Below are positions 1-6,868 of a DNA stretch of 21,713 nucleotides, in pieces. Origin of the DNA: DASSUC01 sp035650075 (lineage in GTDB: Bacteria > Actinomycetota > Actinomycetes > Mycobacteriales > Micromonosporaceae); contig DASRII010000183.1 of the NCBI GenBank assembly GCA_035650075.1, positions 1 through 21,713 of the forward strand. Reading direction: 5' to 3'. Position 1 is the stretch's first letter; every line of letters starts with the position of its first letter. A model generated the notes under the pieces. The model was not told the DNA's origin and made no database searches. It worked only from the letters and a program-made list of their open reading frames with translations. The translations under genes and the position numbers were made by a program.

Positions 1-383
1 TGCAGCGGGTGCTCGTCGTGCACGGCCAGCGCCAGCATCGCCGAGTCGACCGGTACCGTCCCCGAATGGTTGGCCACCAGCAACGCCGGTCCGGACAGCG
101 TCAGGTTCGACACGCCGGACACTTCACCCCGGAAGTACCGCCGGAACAGCGGCCGTAGCAAGGGAATGAACACGTTGTCGGTCAACTCGGGGTCGAAGCC
201 GAACTCGTCGACCTCGTACTCCCCGGTCAGCCGCCGCCGCAGGAAAGCCAGTGCCCCGGCCACGCGACGGTCCCAGATGTCCGGCTCTTCGGCAACGGGC
301 CGGTGCCCGTTCGAGGAGACCGCCGGGGACGGGTCGAAGGCCACCACCGGTCGCGGGCGGGTCGGCGACTCAACGCGCGCCAT
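1..383 (-). CDS. Lysophospholipid acyltransferase-family protein, N-terminal part (3' end outside window)
   Basis: About 127 residues are visible, starting MARVESPTRPRP and running off the left edge. After a disordered N-terminus come the segments DIWDRRVAGALAFLRRR, PLLRPLFRRYFRGEVSG and LLVANHSGTVPVD. The last is the N-H-S-G...P-x-D acyltransferase motif I, in which the His and Asp act in acyl transfer from acyl-CoA or acyl-ACP to a glycerophospholipid or similar acceptor at the membrane. The ATG lies inside the 3' end of the epimerase gene (14-bp overlap) and has a strong Shine-Dalgarno GGGAGGT, which fixes the start. By position and sequence this is the counterpart of M. tuberculosis Rv0502 (recalled). 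The exact substrate cannot be told from this fragment. The family call is firm and the specific reaction is inference. Confidence 0.85.
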   Translation of the reverse strand, partial: MARVESPTRPRPVVAFDPSPAVSSNGHRPVAEEPDIWDRRVAGALAFLRRRLTGEYEVDEFGFDPELTDNVFIPLLRPLFRRYFRGEVSGVSNLTLSGPALLVANHSGTVPVDSAMLALAVHDEHPL

Positions 384-1416
384 CGCGACCTCCCACTGTG
401 GACCGAACGCGACGGATGCCGTCGAGGAGCGCTTGTTCCGCTGCGGCGATCCGATCCCGTCCGAGCACAGCGCCGAGCCGGTGGACACGAAGGAAGTCAC
501 AGAAAGCCTCCGGAGTCGAGCGCGGCGTGTAGCCGTACTCCTTGGTCAAGCGCGTGGTGTCCACGACCCTGCCGTGCACGAACAGATCGACCTGGTCCAA
601 GCTCAGCCCGCGGGCGCCTAGGCTCTTGGCCAGCGCGGCGGTCCCGGAGAGGCCGAACTCCACGACCGGTACGGCGACCCGTCCCGCCCGCCGGACCGCC
701 TGGGACAGCATGATGACCCCGGGTCCGGCGACGTTGAACGTGCCGGGATGGTCTTCGACGACCGAACGGTGCAGCACTTCCTGCGCGTCGTCGATGTGGA
801 CGAACTGCAGCCGCGGGTCCCGCCCGAGCACGGTCGGGACGACGGGCTGCAGGAAGTACCGCGTCAGCGCCGTGTCGACGGGACTGCCGACGAACGGCGC
901 GAAGCGCAGCACGGTGGCCTGAACAGAGGGACGGCGGCGGCGGAAGCCGCGCACGTACCCCTCGATGTCCAGGATGTCCTTGGCGAAGCCGCCGCGCGGC
1001 ACCTCGCGCGGCTCGGTGTCCTCGGTGAAGACGGCCGGGTCGCGGAACGACGCACCGTAGGCCGCCGTCGACGACCGCACGACCACCTTGCGCACGGTCG
1101 GCACCTGCTGGCAGGCGGCGAGCACCTGCATCGTGCCGATGACGTTCTGTTCCTTCATCCCCGCGCGGCCGCCGCTGTGCCCCTCGGGCGATGTCGCGAT
1201 CGCGAGATGCACGACGGTATCCGCGCGCGCGTCGGCAATCACCCGGGTGATTTCCGCGGTACGCAGATCCGCGCGCACGAACTCCGACGGTCCTGGGCCG
1301 CCGGGCGGCACGGCGTCGACACCGACCACCCGGTCGATGCGTGGATCGTTGGCCAGCCGGGCCGCTACGTGAGCGCCCAGATACCGGCCGACGCCTGTTA
1401 CCACAACGGTAGCCAC
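370..1416 (-). CDS. NAD(P)-dependent epimerase/dehydratase-like extended SDR (Rv0501/GalE2-like)
   Basis: 348 residues with a GTG start and a G-rich stretch just upstream. The N-terminal TGVGRYLG (residues 7-14) is the Rossmann dinucleotide loop, followed by VVGVD, then VVHLA near 68-72 and VVRSSTAAYG near 112-121 with the catalytic Ser/Thr region. The family acts on nucleotide sugars or related substrates. Where extended SDRs carry Y-x-x-x-K, this protein reads GGFAKDILDIEGYVRG (from 142), so Phe144 takes the tyrosine place and Lys146 is at +2 instead of +4. It may therefore not be a classical epimerase. The neighbours (bS22 and BldC-like upstream, acyltransferase overlapping downstream) match the mycobacterial Rv0500A-Rv0502 block. 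Fold is confident; activity is uncertain. Confidence 0.85.
   Translation of the reverse strand: MATVVVTGVGRYLGAHVAARLANDPRIDRVVGVDAVPPGGPGPSEFVRADLRTAEITRVIADARADTVVHLAIATSPEGHSGGRAGMKEQNVIGTMQVLAACQQVPTVRKVVVRSSTAAYGASFRDPAVFTEDTEPREVPRGGFAKDILDIEGYVRGFRRRRPSVQATVLRFAPFVGSPVDTALTRYFLQPVVPTVLGRDPRLQFVHIDDAQEVLHRSVVEDHPGTFNVAGPGVIMLSQAVRRAGRVAVPVVEFGLSGTAALAKSLGARGLSLDQVDLFVHGRVVDTTRLTKEYGYTPRSTPEAFCDFLRVHRLGAVLGRDRIAAAEQALLDGIRRVRSTVGGRDGAR
388..394 (-). promoter_or_regulatory. Shine-Dalgarno of the acyltransferase gene
   Basis: Read on the minus strand this is GGGAGGT, four bases before the ATG at 383. It lies inside the last codons of the epimerase, so the two genes are probably translated from one mRNA. 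The bases just upstream (392-403) are a degenerate copy of the dispersed GTCCACAGTGG motif. Confidence 0.7.
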
Positions 1417-1490
1417 GGCGCCCCCATTTCTAGTCCGGGCTATGCCTTCCGCCCGGAACCCTCATTCCCCGCGGGCTACGTAGCTGTCTG

Positions 1491-1592
1491 TTACTTGCCG
1501 AGGCGGCGACGCTGGACCCTGGTCTTGCGCAGCAGCTTGCGGTGCTTCTTCTTCGCCATACGCTTGCGGCGCTTCTTGACCACCGAGCCCAT
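1491..1592 (-). CDS. Small ribosomal subunit protein bS22 (AURKAIP1/COX24-domain, 33 aa)
   Basis: A 33-residue, very basic protein starting MGSVVKKRRKRMAKKKH and ending RVQRRRLGK. Length, charge and order match the small actinobacterial protein found in mycobacterial 30S subunits as bS22 (Rv0500B in M. tuberculosis, recalled), which shares a domain with mitochondrial AURKAIP1/COX24. It is expected to bind 16S rRNA. The start is supported by the SD-like GAGGGG at 1602-1607, about 9 nt upstream of the ATG. The gene sits between the BldC-like regulator and the epimerase on the same strand, as in mycobacteria. A TACCCT hexamer at 1630-1635 could give it its own promoter. Confidence 0.93.
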   Translation of the reverse strand: MGSVVKKRRKRMAKKKHRKLLRKTRVQRRRLGK

Positions 1593-1629
1593 ACGTACTG
1601 TCCCCTCTGGCTGCTTTGTTGTCGCAACC

Positions 1630-1635
1630 AGGGTA
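1630..1635 (-). promoter_or_regulatory. Possible -10 box for bS22
   Basis: Minus-strand TACCCT fits the actinobacterial TAnnnT -10 pattern and would give a leader of roughly 30 nt containing the Shine-Dalgarno. No convincing -35 is visible, so this is only a candidate. Confidence 0.3.
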
Positions 1636-1638
1636 GCG

Positions 1639-1654
1639 GGCGGTTCGAGCCGCC
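1639..1654 (-). terminator. Small hairpin between the BldC-like gene and bS22
   Basis: GGCGG and CCGCC arms flank a six-base loop that allows one more wobble pair. It lies 28 bp downstream of the BldC-like stop codon and just upstream of the candidate bS22 -10 box. There is no T-run. It could weakly terminate the upstream transcript or be a chance GC-rich structure. Confidence 0.25.
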
Positions 1655-1681
1655 GTGACGCGGGTCGGTCAGCGAGACCGG

Positions 1682-1894
1682 TCAGGCGGTTTCGCGGAAC
1701 GCGGCGCGGAGGTACTCGTCGACCGCATGCTCCGGCACGCGGAAGGAGCGGCCGACCCGCACCGCGGTCAGGTCACCCGCGTGGACCAGCCGGTAGACCG
1801 TCATCTTGGACACCCGCATCAGCTCGGCGACCTCGGCAACGGTCAGGAACCTCACCTCCGCCAACCGACCCTCGGTGTGTGGTGATCCGGCCAT
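1682..1894 (-). CDS. BldC/excisionase-family helix-turn-helix DNA-binding protein (Rv0500A-like)
   Basis: A 70-residue single-domain protein. FLTVAEVAELMRVSKMTVYR (16-35) is the winged HTH typical of MerR/excisionase and BldC-type proteins. LVHAGDLTAVRVGRSFRV follows with the wing residues, and a short C-terminal helix ends it. Such proteins bind DNA, often cooperatively on direct repeats, and regulate development or stress genes. Position next to bS22 identifies it as the Rv0500A counterpart (recalled). The ATG is preceded by GGTGAG as a weak ribosome-binding site. A TAAC-N6-GTTA dyad lies 83 bp upstream. It is more like Rv0500A than true Streptomyces BldC, whose recognition helix differs. 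DNA binding is well supported; the targets are unknown. Confidence 0.9.
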   Translation of the reverse strand: MAGSPHTEGRLAEVRFLTVAEVAELMRVSKMTVYRLVHAGDLTAVRVGRSFRVPEHAVDEYLRAAFRETA

Positions 1895-1976
1895 GGCTCA
1901 CCAACCCATCCATTTCCGGCGCGGCCCGCCCTTCCCGAGTCCCCTGCCTCCGACTCCTGGCGGTTGAACGCGCGTG

Positions 1977-1990
1977 TAACTAGTACGTTA
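1977..1990. promoter_or_regulatory. TAAC-N6-GTTA dyad upstream of the BldC-like gene
   Basis: TAAC and GTTA half-sites are separated by six bases in the 134-bp gap between the permease stop and the BldC-like start, in an AT-richer patch of otherwise GC-rich DNA. The minus strand also offers TAACGT (1985-1990) as a -10-like hexamer. It may be the promoter or operator of the small regulator, but one copy is weak evidence. Confidence 0.3.
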
Positions 1991-2007
1991 GCGGGACGCG
2001 TGTGGTC

Positions 2008-2026
2008 CTCGCGATCCCTTCGCGAG
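2008..2026 (-). terminator. Perfect 7-bp hairpin after the ABC permease
   Basis: CTCGCGA (2008-2014) and TCGCGAG (2020-2026) pair perfectly around a 5-nt loop, directly after the permease stop codon (2029-2031) in the direction of transcription. There is no U-run, as is common for actinobacterial terminators. It is the likely 3' end of the operon from proline dehydrogenase or the MacA-like gene to the permease. Confidence 0.5.
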
Positions 2027-2028
2027 AC

Positions 2029-3213
2029 TTACTCGCTGCGAAGCGCTTCGACAGGGTCCAGTCGGCCGGCGCGCTGGGCAGGGACGACGCCGAACGCGAT
2101 ACCGACCGCGGCCGATACCCCGAACGCCAGCGCGAGGGACCACCACGTGATCGCGGCGGGCACCGGTGACAGCGCCGCTACCGCCAGTGCGCCGCCGATA
2201 CCGAGCGCCATCCCGGTCACCCCGCCGAGGGTGGTCAACAGCACCGCTTCCAGCAGAAACTGCACCCCGATATCCCGTGGTCGCGCTCCCACGGCCTTGC
2301 GCAGGCCGATCTCCCGGGTCCGCTCGCGCACCGACACCAGCATGATGTTCGACACTCCGACCCCACCTACGAGCAGCGAGATGCCCGCGATGGCCGCCAG
2401 CACGCCGGTGAGGACGCCGAGAATGTCACCGAGTACGCCGAGAATCTGTTCTTGCGTGACGGCGCTGAACTCGGTGTCCGGATGCCGGCGGGACAGCTCG
2501 GCCACGATGCGGTCGGCGAGCGCGGCGATCCCGTCCCGGTCGGGCGCTTTGATCGCGATGCCGTCGACCCGGTTCGTGCCGAGCAGCCGGTGCGCGGTCG
2601 TCACCGGGATGTGCACCTCGTCGTCGCGGTCCACGCCGAGGCTCTGCCCCAGCTGGGCGAAGACCCCGACCACCCGGAACCGCACGCCGGCGATCGACAC
2701 CTGCTGTCCGACCGGGTCGCGCTCTCCGAAGAGGGTACGGGCGACCGCCGAGCCCAGTACCGCCACCCGACGGCTGGTGTCCACATCGGACCTCGTGAGA
2801 TAGCTCCCGCGGCTCAGATTCCGTACGAACACTTGGGGAGTTGTCTCCAGCACGCCCAGCACGCTGGTGAATTTCGTCGCGTTCCCGGCGCGCACGACCT
2901 CGCCCGAGCTGACCGTGACCGCGACCCGGGACCGGTCTCCGACGATCCGCGTCACAGCGTCCACATCGGACAGTGAGAGCCGGGACACCGCCGGCGCCGA
3001 GCCGAAGTCGACCCGCCCCGGTACCACGATCAGCAGGTTCGAGCCGAGCCCTTCGACCTGCCGTTCGACCTCCTGCTTGGCGCCGGTACCGATCGCGACC
3101 AGCACCACCACCGCGGCGACCCCGATGACCACCCCGAGCATCGTCAGCCCGCTGCGCAGCCGGTTGGCGCGAAGCGCGTCCACGGCTACCCGCCAAGCCT
3201 CGGTGACCCTCAT
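2029..3213 (-). CDS. ABC transporter permease, MacB/FtsX type
   Basis: 394 residues with the standard four-helix layout. One membrane segment lies near 23-44 (GLTMLGVVIGVAAVVVLVAI) and is followed by a large extracytoplasmic domain of about 215 residues. Three C-terminal helices follow at roughly 264-293, 320-347 and 356-378. The cytoplasmic loop between the second and third helices, ERTREIGLRKAVGARPRDI, is the MacB_PCD/FtsX hallmark that couples to the ATPase, and the protein ends in DPVEALRSE. Such permeases work mechanically on extracytoplasmic substrates rather than as a classic pore. The ATG overlaps the ATPase stop (ATGA, 3210-3213), and GGAG lies 10 nt upstream, so the two proteins are translationally coupled. 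Two copies of the GTCCACATCGGAC motif lie inside (2779 and 2959), each encoding S-D-V-D. The substrate is unknown. Confidence 0.93.
   Translation of the reverse strand: MRVTEAWRVAVDALRANRLRSGLTMLGVVIGVAAVVVLVAIGTGAKQEVERQVEGLGSNLLIVVPGRVDFGSAPAVSRLSLSDVDAVTRIVGDRSRVAVTVSSGEVVRAGNATKFTSVLGVLETTPQVFVRNLSRGSYLTRSDVDTSRRVAVLGSAVARTLFGERDPVGQQVSIAGVRFRVVGVFAQLGQSLGVDRDDEVHIPVTTAHRLLGTNRVDGIAIKAPDRDGIAALADRIVAELSRRHPDTEFSAVTQEQILGVLGDILGVLTGVLAAIAGISLLVGGVGVSNIMLVSVRERTREIGLRKAVGARPRDIGVQFLLEAVLLTTLGGVTGMALGIGGALAVAALSPVPAAITWWSLALAFGVSAAVGIAFGVVPAQRAGRLDPVEALRSE
2779..2791. repeat. Dispersed motif GTCCACATCGGAC, copy in the permease gene
   Basis: Exact GTCCACATCGGAC. Read in the gene direction it encodes S-D-V-D as TCC GAT GTG GAC, using the A/T-ending GAT codon. 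Confidence 0.65.
2959..2971. repeat. Dispersed motif GTCCACATCGGAC, second copy in the permease gene
   Basis: Identical to the copy 180 bp away, again encoding S-D-V-D in a different part of the protein. Confidence 0.65.
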
Positions 3214-3887
3214 GACACGATCACTCCGTCTCGCATGGTGATCTGGCGGCGGGCGCGGGCGGCCACGTCGCGATCGTGGGTGACGAGGATCAGGGCCACC
3301 CCGGATTCGGCGTTCAACGCCTCCAGCAGGCCGAGTACCGCCTGCCCGGTAGCCGTGTCGAGGTTGCCGGTCGGCTCGTCGGCTAGCAGCACGGCGGGCT
3401 CGGTCACCAGTGCGCGGGCGATCGCCACCCGCTGTTGCTCGCCGCCCGAGAGCTGGTTGGGCCGGTGCTTGACGCGGTGGCCCAGCCCTACGCGGTCCAG
3501 CATCGCGGCCGCCCGCCGGCGCCGCGCCGAAGCGCCCAGCCCGCGATAGACCAGCGGCAGGGCGACGTTGTCGAGTGCGGTGGTACGCGGCAGCAGGTGG
3601 AAGCTCTGGAACACGAAGCCGACGGTCCCGTTGCGGAGCCTGGCCATCTCGGCCGTGGACAGGCGCGCCACGTCCCGGCCGCCTATGACCAGGCGCCCGG
3701 TGGTCGGCCGGTCCAGCGCGCCGAGCAGGTGCATCAGCGTGGACTTGCCCGAACCCGACGGCCCAACGATCGCCACGTTGTCCCCGGGCTCGATGGCCAG
3801 GCTGACGCCGCGCAGGGCCGGTACGGCCACGCCACCGAGCTGGTACGTGCGTGTGACGTCGATCGCCTCGACCGCCGTATCCGTCAC
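3210..3887 (-). CDS. ABC transporter ATP-binding protein, MacB/LolD-type
   Basis: 225 residues, the usual length of a free-standing MacB/LolD-type ATPase. Walker A GPSGSGKS is at 42-49, the Q-loop Gln at 94, signature LSGGEQQRVAIARAL from 146, Walker B AVLLADEP near 165-172 with catalytic Glu171, and the H-loop THD with His204. It would hydrolyse ATP at the inner membrane face and drive the permease. The GTG start overlaps the stop of the MacA-like gene (GTGA, 3884-3887). No good Shine-Dalgarno is seen, so it probably depends on coupled translation. The open frame continues upstream through the MacA-like gene, but that extension is a shadow. Confidence 0.95.
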   Translation of the reverse strand: MTDTAVEAIDVTRTYQLGGVAVPALRGVSLAIEPGDNVAIVGPSGSGKSTLMHLLGALDRPTTGRLVIGGRDVARLSTAEMARLRNGTVGFVFQSFHLLPRTTALDNVALPLVYRGLGASARRRRAAAMLDRVGLGHRVKHRPNQLSGGEQQRVAIARALVTEPAVLLADEPTGNLDTATGQAVLGLLEALNAESGVALILVTHDRDVAARARRQITMRDGVIVS

Positions 3888-5245
3888 GGCAGTTCCGTGC
3901 CGGCCTGGACGCGGTCCGTACCGCGAATGACGATCCGGTCGCCGGCACCGAGCCCGGAGAGGATCTGGACCAGGTCCTGCCCCGCGACGCCGACGGTGAC
4001 CGCGACCCGTTGGGCCCGCCCACCGCGCACGGCCCACACCGAGTCCTGACCGTCCACAGTGAACACAGCGGCGGCCGGTACCGCCACCGCCTCGGACGCC
4101 TCCCGCACGGACAGGTGGGCGACCGCGCTCATGCCGGGGCGGGGAGTCGGTGCGGCTCGACCGTCGCCGTACTCGCCACCGGACAGGGACAGCCGCACCC
4201 GGTAGGCCACGCCGCCCCGGGCGGACGGCGTGGGCAGCAGGTCGACCGAGCGGACCGTGGCGTCGTACCGCGCCCCGGTTGCCGCGTCCAGCTCGACGCT
4301 CGCGGTCACGCCGGGCTCGACCAGCAGCACGTCGGTCTCGTCGACCTCGGCGACCAGCCCCAGCTCTGCCACGTCGACGACGGTCAGTACCGGCGTACCG
4401 GCCCCGACCTGGGCACCGGCGCTGATCGCATCGGACACCCCGGCCGGGGGCTGCGCACCGCCACCGGCCACGGCGGTGGAATCCACCCCGGGCAGGGAAC
4501 CGCCGAGCAGGTCGGACAGCGACGGAGTCGACGTGCTCGACGCCGTCCCGCCGATCTGGACGACCCCGGCGATCGGCGCCCGCAAGGTCAACTCGTCCAC
4601 AGTGGACTTCGCTAGGTCGTACGCCTGCTGCGCCTGCAGTCGTTGCGCGATGCCGAGCGCGCCGAGGGCCGAGCCCACCGCGGACAACCCCCGGCGGACG
4701 GACTGGATCGCCTGCGCGGCGGCGGTACTGGCGGCGGCGTACTCCTTCTCGGCGGCGGTGATGTGCGCGAGCAGCGCGTCGCGGATGGTCGGGTCGACGA
4801 TCTTGCTCGCCGCGTCCCGAGCGGTCGCGAAGGCCTGCCGCGCGGCCGTGTCGGTGGCCCGCTGGACGCCGGACAGGTCGACGCCCCGGCCGAGCCCGCC
4901 GCCGCTCGAGGACCGCTTCGCGGCGTCGAGCGCCTGCTTGGCCTGGGTGAGCCGGGCCTGCGCGGTGGGCGAGTCGATGACGGCGAGCACCTGGCCCGCG
5001 GTGACATTCGCGCCCGGCTCGACCAGGAGTCGGGCGACCGTACCGTCGGCCGGCGAGGTCAGCGTCGCGGCCGCCTTCGCGGTGACGGAGGCGGGCGCGT
5101 CGACGACCTCGACCACGTCCGCCAAGCTGGCCTGGCCGACCTCGATGCCCGCGTTGTCGGAGCCGCACGAGGCACCCATCGACGCGAGGAAGCAGACCAG
5201 GGCGATAGCCGCAGCGATCGAACGCCGCGAAGGGTGGCGTCGCAC
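3884..5245 (-). CDS. MacA/HlyD-like periplasmic-adaptor-type protein, likely lipoprotein
   Basis: 453 residues with a GTG start. A basic N-terminus and hydrophobic stretch lead to Cys27 in MGASCG, a possible lipoprotein site, although the -3 residue is Gly instead of Leu. Two biotinyl-lipoyl halves are visible: SPADGTVARLLVEPGANV near 63-80, and RAPIAGVVQIGG after a long Ala-rich helical hairpin. A beta-barrel and a membrane-proximal domain with TPRPGMSAVAHLSV and AVFTVDGQDSVWAVRGG complete the adaptor. A Gly/Ser/Pro-rich insert of about 45 residues interrupts the second lipoyl half. The adaptor presumably couples the ABC pair to an envelope substrate, without a TolC in this Gram-positive cell. 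It lies 17 bp from the peptidase gene. A TAGCAT hexamer 7 nt before the GTG may allow leaderless initiation. Confidence 0.9.
   Translation of the reverse strand: MRRHPSRRSIAAAIALVCFLASMGASCGSDNAGIEVGQASLADVVEVVDAPASVTAKAAATLTSPADGTVARLLVEPGANVTAGQVLAVIDSPTAQARLTQAKQALDAAKRSSSGGGLGRGVDLSGVQRATDTAARQAFATARDAASKIVDPTIRDALLAHITAAEKEYAAASTAAAQAIQSVRRGLSAVGSALGALGIAQRLQAQQAYDLAKSTVDELTLRAPIAGVVQIGGTASSTSTPSLSDLLGGSLPGVDSTAVAGGGAQPPAGVSDAISAGAQVGAGTPVLTVVDVAELGLVAEVDETDVLLVEPGVTASVELDAATGARYDATVRSVDLLPTPSARGGVAYRVRLSLSGGEYGDGRAAPTPRPGMSAVAHLSVREASEAVAVPAAAVFTVDGQDSVWAVRGGRAQRVAVTVGVAGQDLVQILSGLGAGDRIVIRGTDRVQAGTELP
4595..4607. repeat. Dispersed palindrome GTCCACAGTGGAC in the MacA-like gene
   Basis: Perfect 13-bp palindrome with central A, encoding S-T-V-D as TCC ACT GTG GAC. 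A 12/13 copy, GTCCACAGTGAAC, lies in the same gene at 4052-4064. Confidence 0.65.
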
Positions 5246-5262
5246 GCCGCCAATGCTAGGCG

Positions 5263-6855
5263 TCAGCCGATACGGCTTCGGATCGACCTAGCACAGTCAC
5301 CCTCGACGTCGGACCACGACACGCCGAACGCGGTACGGCTGGCGTCGTCCAGCGCCGAGCCCTCGTGCATGACCTCGCGGAAGAACGTGAGCAGCTTGGC
5401 GTCGCCGAACCGCTCGGACATCCGGCGTACCGCGAGGAAGGCGATGCCGTACCGGGCGACGGCCTCCCAGAGCGGCGCGTCGGCGTCCGGTTCGGCGATC
5501 GTGGCCTTGCCGTCCCACTTGCCGGCCCGGAGGAACCGGCGCGCCACGCCCGAGGTCAGCGCGTCGTGCCGGCTCGGCGTCTGGCCGTAGAGCAGGGCGT
5601 GGTCGGCCAGCCCCTCGGAGAGCCACCAGTTCGAGTCGCGCTGGTACTTGGCGCCGCGCAGCGACGCCACGTGGGTCAGCTCGTGGCGGAGGATGTCGTC
5701 GAGGAAGCTGCTCGGCACCTCGGCGCCGTTGAGCACGACCTCCATCCGCTTGTTGCTGATCGAGACGGCGTAGCCGGCAGTCCATGCCGGGCGGTCGCCG
5801 CCGTACCACTTCTTCCACTCTTCGCTGCCGGCGAAGTAGACGCGGTAGCGGTCGGGCTTGTCGGCGCCGACGACGTACCGGTCGGCGATCGCGGCCGCCT
5901 TGTCCGCCTCGCGCAGCAGCGTCGGTAGCCGGGACGCGTAGCGCGCGGTCGTCGCCACGACGGCCCGCTCGCCGGCGGCCGCCTGCAGCTCGCTGACCTC
6001 CCACGGTCGGGGCCCGTGTTCCGAGTCGCCCGACGGCGTCATGCTCACCAGCAGGGCCCGGCCACCGCTCTCGACCCAGCGGCTGCGGACCACGAGGCTG
6101 TCGGTCTCGCACTCGGCGACCACGAAGCAGTGGCGAAGCGAGAGGGTGGTTTCCCACTCGCTACGGCCGCCCTTGCCGGTCGCCTCGGTCGGGCCGTTGA
6201 CGACGATGGGGTCCCACGAGGCGACCTTCATCGCCCGCAGTGAGGTGAACCGGCGCTTCAGCTCCGTGGACATGCCGGACTCGCCGGCCGCCACGAACGC
6301 CTTCTCGTCACCGCTCAGCAGGGCCTGGGTCTGGCGATCCAGCGTGGCGTCGATCTGGGCGGAGACCCAGGCGGTACGCACGTATGCCGGGTCGCCCGGC
6401 TGCGGGCTGCGTACGCCGGTCGGGCCCGGCCCGCCGGCTCCGCCGGGGGCGCCCGGGTCCCCGAAGTTGCCGAGCGCTCCGAAGTCGATCTGGCTGGCCG
6501 CCCAGATCGCCGGGGTACCGCACAGCACCATCAGGGCGACCAGCGCCAGCGTGAGCCGCAGCGCGATGGGTCGGCGCGGCTGAGGCGGCAGCGGCCGAGG
6601 CCCGTAGTAGGGCGGCCCGTAACGCGGCGGCGGGCCATAGAACGGCGGAGGCGGCGGCCCGTAGTAGGGCGGTAGAGGCGGCTGAACCGGAGGCGGCGGT
6701 CCGACCGCGGTTCCGTCCGGCATGACCCATTGCGGCACGAAGGGCGTTCGAGGCTGCGGCACCGGAGGATGTGGTGATCCCCAGACTGGAGGTACCCACG
6801 GCCTGGATTCTGGGGGCTCGTGGGTCACGGGCGGGACGGTACGCGGTGGTCCCAC
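5263..6855 (-). CDS. Membrane-anchored proline-rich HEXXH-X18-E metallopeptidase (gluzincin-type)
   Basis: 530 residues from a GTG start. Residues 1-96 are dominated by Pro, Gly and Tyr (PYYGPPPPPFYGPPP). A transmembrane helix follows at about 98-120, then a Gly/Pro linker (FGDPGAPGGAGGPGPTG) and a long extracytoplasmic region. HELTH at 391-395 and Glu414 in SEGLADH give exactly HEXXH-X18-E, the zinc ligand set of M1-like gluzincins. It is therefore probably an active zinc peptidase outside the membrane. The remainder does not recall a complete M1 aminopeptidase and lacks an obvious GxMEN motif; it resembles the actinobacterial Peptidase_MA-like group. It lies 13 bp after proline dehydrogenase and 17 bp before the MacA-like gene. 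The start has no clear ribosome-binding site; a second GTG nine codons downstream is possible. The substrate is unknown. Confidence 0.85.
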   Translation of the reverse strand: MGPPRTVPPVTHEPPESRPWVPPVWGSPHPPVPQPRTPFVPQWVMPDGTAVGPPPPVQPPLPPYYGPPPPPFYGPPPRYGPPYYGPRPLPPQPRRPIALRLTLALVALMVLCGTPAIWAASQIDFGALGNFGDPGAPGGAGGPGPTGVRSPQPGDPAYVRTAWVSAQIDATLDRQTQALLSGDEKAFVAAGESGMSTELKRRFTSLRAMKVASWDPIVVNGPTEATGKGGRSEWETTLSLRHCFVVAECETDSLVVRSRWVESGGRALLVSMTPSGDSEHGPRPWEVSELQAAAGERAVVATTARYASRLPTLLREADKAAAIADRYVVGADKPDRYRVYFAGSEEWKKWYGGDRPAWTAGYAVSISNKRMEVVLNGAEVPSSFLDDILRHELTHVASLRGAKYQRDSNWWLSEGLADHALLYGQTPSRHDALTSGVARRFLRAGKWDGKATIAEPDADAPLWEAVARYGIAFLAVRRMSERFGDAKLLTFFREVMHEGSALDDASRTAFGVSWSDVEGDCARSIRSRIG

Positions 6856-6868
6856 GGACCGTCCAGTC

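Noticed and set aside
1..1620. GTAC tetranucleotide seems frequent (nine in the first 1.6 kb by eye)
   Set aside because: The excess over random expectation is only about twofold and could be ordinary codon-pair preference (Gly-Thr, Val-Pro, Tyr codons). It needs a genome-wide count to mean anything.
3888..5168. The ATPase frame continues open far upstream, which could suggest a fused larger protein
   Set aside because: The extension is Arg/Gly-rich, lies out of frame with the real MacA-like gene, and the GTGA overlap gives a clean ATPase start of normal length. The same reasoning applies to the extensions of the permease and GT-C-like genes.
4230..5291. A 353-codon open frame on the plus strand, Ser/Thr/Ala-rich
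   Set aside because: It lies wholly antisense to the MacA-like gene, which has a complete adaptor fold. Long antisense frames are routine at this GC content.
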